64,000 nt of DNA, taken from NCBI RefSeq assembly GCF_003628145.1, contig NZ_RBZV01000001.1:310001-374000 (forward strand), read 5' to 3'. Each line of letters begins with the position of its first letter. Positions within the stretch are counted from its first letter, which is position 1. The notes beneath the pieces are model-generated. The model saw nothing but the letters and a program-made list of their open reading frames with translations, was not told where the DNA came from and made no database searches. Made by a program: the position numbers and the translations under genes. This stretch comes from Trinickia fusca. GTDB taxonomy: Bacteria > Pseudomonadota > Gammaproteobacteria > Burkholderiales > Burkholderiaceae. Positions 60,750 through 64,000 of this stretch are shown here, piece after piece.

Positions 60750-61103
60750 GCGGGCGACGATCCATCGTGGCCGCGCATACGGTCGCACTATCGGGGCGAG
60801 TATGAGCACCAGTTGACGCTCGTGTTGACGGAGCTGCAAACGTGCACGCCGTCAGGCGGCGGCTACGTGGTGGATACGCTGGCGGGCGCTTTGTGGACTC
60901 TGCAGCAGCTCGACTACGCTGCCGTGGTGCGCGCGGCTATTGCGCTAGGGAACGATACCGATACGACCGCGGCCGTGGCTGGCGGCCTCGCGGGCATCGT
61001 CCATGGGATCGAGGGCATCCCGTCTGTCTGGCTGGACCGCCTTGCTGGTGCCGATCTGGTCGCCTCAGCCGAGGAGCGGCTGCTGCGGCGTCTGTCCTTG
61101 TAG
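60750..61103 (+). pseudogene. C-terminal remnant of an ADP-ribosylglycohydrolase (DraG-like)
   Basis: About 118 residues are readable. The central YVVDTLAGALWTLQQLDYAA and GNDTDTTAAVAGGLAGIVHG are the C-terminal metal-binding motif of the ADP-ribosylglycohydrolase family, where the aspartates bind magnesium. The family is normally ~300 residues with an additional N-terminal Asp cluster, which is missing: the homology begins directly after the bamC terminator, with no ribosome-binding site or credible start. I call it a 5'-truncated remnant left by a deletion. Confidence 0.8.
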
Positions 61104-61189
61104 GGGGGCGATCCAACCCGCGTTCTGAGGAACGCGGGCATGTCGTTGCCTATCGAACCGTGACGGTGTCTTTAGGACTTCGTATGGTC

Positions 61190-61447
61190 TCAGTGCCCGG
61201 CGCTGGGCACGTCGAGAATGAGGATGATGGTCCAGTCGGCATCGCCCTCGTGGTGATATTGCCGTTCGGCGACGATAAACGGCTGCTGCTTGCCAGCCGG
61301 CCCGAGGAACAGCACGTCGCCTTCCATCGGCAGGCATTCGACGGGGGGCAGCGCGAGAAAGGCCTCTTGTGAGCCGCGCGGCATCAGTTTTTCGATTTTG
61401 CGGGACGCCGCTTCTGTCCACTCGATATCCAGCTGGATGTTGCTCAT
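61190..61447 (-). CDS. Hypothetical protein, 85 residues
   Basis: Small soluble protein beginning MSNIQLDIEWTEAASRKIEK, with LALPPVECLPMEGDVLFLGP and QPFIVAERQYHHEGDADWTI following. The pattern of alternating hydrophobic residues suggests a small beta-barrel or SH3-like fold, but I recognise no family. The promoter region 61448-61531 is short. GGAGGACAGA lies upstream of ATG 61447 on its strand. It is convergent with the ADP-ribosylglycohydrolase remnant. Confidence 0.68.
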   Translation of the reverse strand: MSNIQLDIEWTEAASRKIEKLMPRGSQEAFLALPPVECLPMEGDVLFLGPAGKQQPFIVAERQYHHEGDADWTIILILDVPSAGH

Positions 61448-61531
61448 TCTGTCCTCCGCACCAGGGTGCGCACGGGTTGCGTCAAATGTTCGGTGCGCGA
61501 CTTTAGCATACCGGTTGCGCCCGTTCGGCGA

Positions 61532-61567
61532 TAAAAAAGCCGAAACCGGCAGGACCGGGTTCGGCTC
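61532..61567 (-). terminator. Intrinsic terminator (minus strand)
   Basis: A 12-bp stem with one mismatch (61555-61566 with 61538-61549) followed on the minus strand by a run of six T. It serves the small exported-protein gene at 61611-61877. Confidence 0.75.
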
Positions 61568-61610
61568 GTATCTGGCAGACGCGGCAGTTGGCGCAGACCG
61601 CGAGCGTCGC

Positions 61611-61877
61611 TTACTCGCTCGCGCCAGCGGCCGGAGCCGCCTTCATGCTGTTGGCCGCCTTCTTGTGGTGTTGCATCGGCTTGTGATGCTTCATGGCCGG
61701 CATCTCCGTTTGCTGCGGCATCATCTCCTGCTGCGATTGCAGTGCCTGGGCGCGTTGCTCGACGTCGGCTGCCGTGGCCGGATCGGTGCTCATCTTGATA
61801 GCACTATCTTCCTGCGCATATGCGGCACCGGCCAACATCGCAAGGGAAACCAAGACAGTCAGGGACGCTTTCTTCAT
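61611..61877 (-). CDS. Small exported His/Met/Lys-rich protein
   Basis: 88 residues. A Sec signal (MKKASLTVLVSLAMLAGAAY) is cleaved near AYA-Q. The mature peptide has a Gln/Met-rich part (SQQEMMPQQTEMPAMK) and a HHKPMQHHKKAAN segment; Met and His clusters like these can bind copper or other metals, which is only a possibility. GGAGG lies 6 nt upstream of ATG 61877. No family recognised. It has its own terminator. Confidence 0.68.
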   Translation of the reverse strand: MKKASLTVLVSLAMLAGAAYAQEDSAIKMSTDPATAADVEQRAQALQSQQEMMPQQTEMPAMKHHKPMQHHKKAANSMKAAPAAGASE

Positions 61878-62052
61878 TATTGCCTCCATGCGGAAAAGTG
61901 GATGGGTTATGGCCCAGATGCTGCCCGTCCGGCTGGACACTGCATTCTAGCCACCATAAGCCGTTGCCTGCGGTCTATGTGTAGCAAAAGCGACGGTCCG
62001 TAACGTCTCGTTACAGATCGCCGCCACCCTTAGCCAATCTTAGGCTTGCTCG

Positions 62053-62820
62053 TCAAAACCATCCAAGTGCCCGATAGAGATGAAATTGCGCGAGACCGAA
62101 TAGTTCATGCAGCGCAATATTGGCGCCGATGAGGTTCGTCCAGCGCGGCGTGAGCCCAACCTGCGCGCGGCGCGTGTTCGACGAGACCGGCTGCGGTGCG
62201 AGCCCGAAGCGCGCGAAGTCGAGCAGCGAGCGATGCAGGTGGTACTTCGACGTAATTAGGATCAACGAATCGTAATGTTCGTGGCGCAACATGCCCGCGA
62301 CGTTGGCGGCGTTCTCGTAAGTGTTGTAGCTCTTGTTTTCGAGACGCAAATCGTCGCGTTCGACATGCTCCCGCAATAGATACGGTGCATAAGTATCGGC
62401 TTCGGTGGCCCGATGATGTTGGGGATTGCCGCCGCTCACGATCACTTCGCAGCGCCTGGCCGCTTGGCGGCAGGCGGCGTACACCGTGGCTGTTTTGACG
62501 ATACGCCAGCGCGCGTCGGCTTTGGGGACGAGCACGTCGTTCGAGTCGTACTCGGTTCCGCCGCCGAGCAGGACGATGACGGTGCGCTCGCCGAAGCGAG
62601 GGGCGGAGGTGTCGGGTGTGCCCAGTTGTACCTGGTCGAGCAGCGGGGCGGTCAGCCAGCCGGCCGCGAGCAGCCAGAACAGGGTCGCGGCAGCGATGGT
62701 GACGGGCAGGCGCGCGGGACGCCAAAGTATGAAAACTACGAAAAATGCTGCGAATAAAGTGAATATGATCAATTGAGTTGGGGTAACGTATGGTTTCGGG
62801 GTAAACCGCAAGTTGCCCAT
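62053..62820 (-). CDS. YdcF/ElyC family (DUF218) membrane protein
   Basis: 255 residues. Two N-terminal membrane helices (LIIFTLFAAFFVVFILW and TIAAATLFWLLAAGWLTAPL) precede a DUF218 domain in the periplasm: TVIVLLGGGTEYDSND, EVIVSGGNPQHHRATEADTY, RLENKSYNTYENAANVAGML and LILITSKYHLHRS. This matches SanA/ElyC-like proteins linked to envelope integrity; YdcF binds S-adenosylmethionine. Start ATG 62820 directly precedes the first helix; no strong ribosome-binding site is seen. Divergent from the next hypothetical gene. Confidence 0.87.
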   Translation of the reverse strand: MGNLRFTPKPYVTPTQLIIFTLFAAFFVVFILWRPARLPVTIAAATLFWLLAAGWLTAPLLDQVQLGTPDTSAPRFGERTVIVLLGGGTEYDSNDVLVPKADARWRIVKTATVYAACRQAARRCEVIVSGGNPQHHRATEADTYAPYLLREHVERDDLRLENKSYNTYENAANVAGMLRHEHYDSLILITSKYHLHRSLLDFARFGLAPQPVSSNTRRAQVGLTPRWTNLIGANIALHELFGLAQFHLYRALGWF

Positions 62821-63038
62821 CGCGTTGGGCAACGATGCATCGTCAAAAACGATGCAAGCGCATTTTGATCGGTACGAAGGGCTCAAATTATAGGCAGTAC
62901 CGTACCGATGACACGGCGACGCCGGAGCATGACCGGCCCATCGCCCCGACCCGGCAACCGGCGCCGCGAGGTGTCGTTCGCCGCACGGCTTTGCGCCGTG
63001 AGAGCCGCGCGATGGCTGGACTTTACGAAAGAGTCGAG

Positions 63039-63356
63039 ATGACGACGTATTCGAACGAAGCGGTACTCGAGGCACTCCGGAGAGTGCAATATCGCCAGGT
63101 TCCGTGGGCCAAGCGCCCGGGCGTCTTCGAGTATTTACGCGGGCTCGGCTTGATGGAGACGGTGCGACAGCGCACCGTCGCACCCGGGGCGGGTTTTCAC
63201 GCGCCTGTGGACATCGCCGTGCTGACCGAACGGGGCCGAGCCGAGTTTACACGGCTCGCGCGCCAGGAGCGCTCGCTCAATTGGGCAGGGCTGCGCACGG
63301 ACGGTTACGTGCTCGGCGAAGCGCGTGCTGCCGACGCAGTGGATCTGAGGTCGTAA
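63039..63356 (+). CDS. Hypothetical protein, 105 residues
   Basis: Soluble protein beginning MTTYSNEAVLEALRRVQYRQ. A central VFEYLRGLGLMETVRQRTVA and IAVLTERGRAEFTRLARQ suggest a winged-helix-like small domain, but no family is recognised. I chose ATG 63039 because AAAGAG is 5 nt upstream; an in-frame ATG at 63012 would add nine residues. It may share a divergent promoter region (62821-63038) with the YdcF-like gene. Confidence 0.62.
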   Translation: MTTYSNEAVLEALRRVQYRQVPWAKRPGVFEYLRGLGLMETVRQRTVAPGAGFHAPVDIAVLTERGRAEFTRLARQERSLNWAGLRTDGYVLGEARAADAVDLRS

Positions 63357-63421
63357 CGCACCGCACATCCCCATCTCGTTCCATTCGCTGATTCTTTTTT
63401 CGCTCGATTGCCGGTCGACCA

Positions 63422-63452
63422 GAAAAAAGCCCGTATCGCGAGGATACGGGCT
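63422..63452 (-). terminator. Intrinsic terminator (minus strand)
   Basis: A perfect 10-bp stem AGCCCGTATC/GATACGGGCT (63428-63437, 63443-63452) followed on the minus strand by six T (complement of 63423-63428). It fits the minus-strand gene at 63581-63835. Confidence 0.8.
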
Positions 63453-63580
63453 ACCGGATATTTCTGCTGCTGCCACGCTGTGTTCATGGCAATGATTCGG
63501 ACTGATTGCCGCGCGAGTGGTTCCCGCATACGGTTGCGATTTGCATTGGCGACACCACGAGCGAGGCGCGGCTGGTGCGG

Positions 63581-63835
63581 TTAGCGGCTTTTCCGCGCGC
63601 TCGGGGCGTGCGGCGGCTCAGGATGTGAGCGTGCGTTGTTGACGATATCCCCGCGCAGGTTGCCGCGCGGCGCCGACGCCGGCGTCATCTCGCGCACGGG
63701 CTCGGCGTGCGGGGCTCTGATCTCGACGGGAGGATCGGCGGCACGCGTGTCGTCGCCAGCGGCCGGCCGTACGATTGCGGCCAAGGCAAGCAGCGACACC
63801 GCTGCGCCACCCAACAGCAAAGGCGCTCGCAACAT
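63581..63835 (-). CDS. Small exported or membrane-anchored hypothetical protein
   Basis: 84 residues. The N-terminus is a signal or anchor (MLRAPLLLGGAAVSLLALAA), followed by a polar, Pro-rich tail (VEIRAPHAEPVREMTPASAP and SHPEPPHAPSARKS). GGGAG lies about 15 nt upstream of ATG 63835; a TTG two codons earlier is also possible. The terminator at 63422-63452 supports a real transcript. No family recognised. The remaining 165 bp to the window end show no gene. Confidence 0.5.
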   Translation of the reverse strand: MLRAPLLLGGAAVSLLALAAIVRPAAGDDTRAADPPVEIRAPHAEPVREMTPASAPRGNLRGDIVNNARSHPEPPHAPSARKSR

Positions 63836-64000
63836 GATCAATCGTGGCTCCCGGCACGCCGCTCAAATGCGGCTTGTCCATAACCGACAAATTAAATGCG
63901 CGAGCGAAAGCGCGCTGTAAATATTGGTAAATGGATGTTTCGCCCCAATCGGAAGTGCGAGCGAAAGGGGATTGGATGCCGCGAAGCGCGGGATTCGCGC

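Overview
The window is GC-rich, has a high-GC third-position bias and carries typical Burkholderiaceae gene content: an AaeXAB-type efflux operon, BamC, several LysR regulators, two chemoreceptors and a class A beta-lactamase. It is most likely a chromosomal segment of a Burkholderia, Paraburkholderia, Trinickia or Caballeronia relative. The genus cannot be fixed from the sequence alone. Genes are dense and mostly intact. I see no prophage, insertion sequence or CRISPR array.

Layout. 1-8.1 kb: 3' end of uvrD, an MTA/SAH-nucleosidase-like gene, an Fsr-type MFS exporter with an attenuator-like leader, a chemoreceptor, a small unknown gene, and an SDR gene divergent from a LysR gene across a phased operator. 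8.1-14.1 kb: a four-gene efflux operon (outer-membrane factor, FUSC, DUF1656, HlyD) divergent from its LysR regulator, with a perfect 23-bp palindrome between them. 14.1-20 kb: small membrane and lipoprotein genes, DUF2288, cytochrome b561, an acyl-CoA synthetase, a possible small RNA, a LysM/M23 lipoprotein, aldose epimerase and a 27-codon membrane ORF. 20-24 kb: a PAS-containing aerotaxis receptor behind an FNR-type box, a repeat element, a complete avidin and a PAP2 phosphatase. 24-29 kb: a compact ethanolamine operon (permease, eutB, eutC, EutR-like regulator) without microcompartment genes. 29-37 kb: a diguanylate cyclase, a glycine-zipper lipoprotein, a hairpin-rich intergenic region, an HTH-receiver protein, and an overlapping operon of a molybdopterin-fold periplasmic protein, a hybrid kinase and a pteridine-reductase-like SDR.

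37-46 kb: an S10 peptidase lipoprotein, an EF-hand protein, alanine dehydrogenase, and an unusual run of a TAXI binding protein, a methyltransferase, a fused binding-protein/permease and a second permease, with no ATPase. 46-55 kb: a YciI-like gene, a quinone-reductase-like gene and its divergent LysR gene, a beta-lactamase with a KCG motif, a FUSC protein, a DegP-like protease, and an amidase-tetR operon with a perfect AT-rich operator. 54.9-55.3 kb: a tRNA-Leu(UAA) gene split by a 272-nt Azoarcus-type group I intron. 55.6-64 kb: a GlcG/HbpS-like gene broken by one in-frame amber codon, a cupin, an orphan fliD, bamC, a 5'-truncated ADP-ribosylglycohydrolase, a YdcF-like protein and several small unknowns.

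Strongest candidates for follow-up are the tRNA-Leu group I intron, the avidin without a signal peptide, the molybdopterin-fold/kinase/pterin-reductase operon facing an HTH-receiver gene, the ATPase-less transporter cluster containing a methyltransferase, and several well-formed regulatory palindromes.
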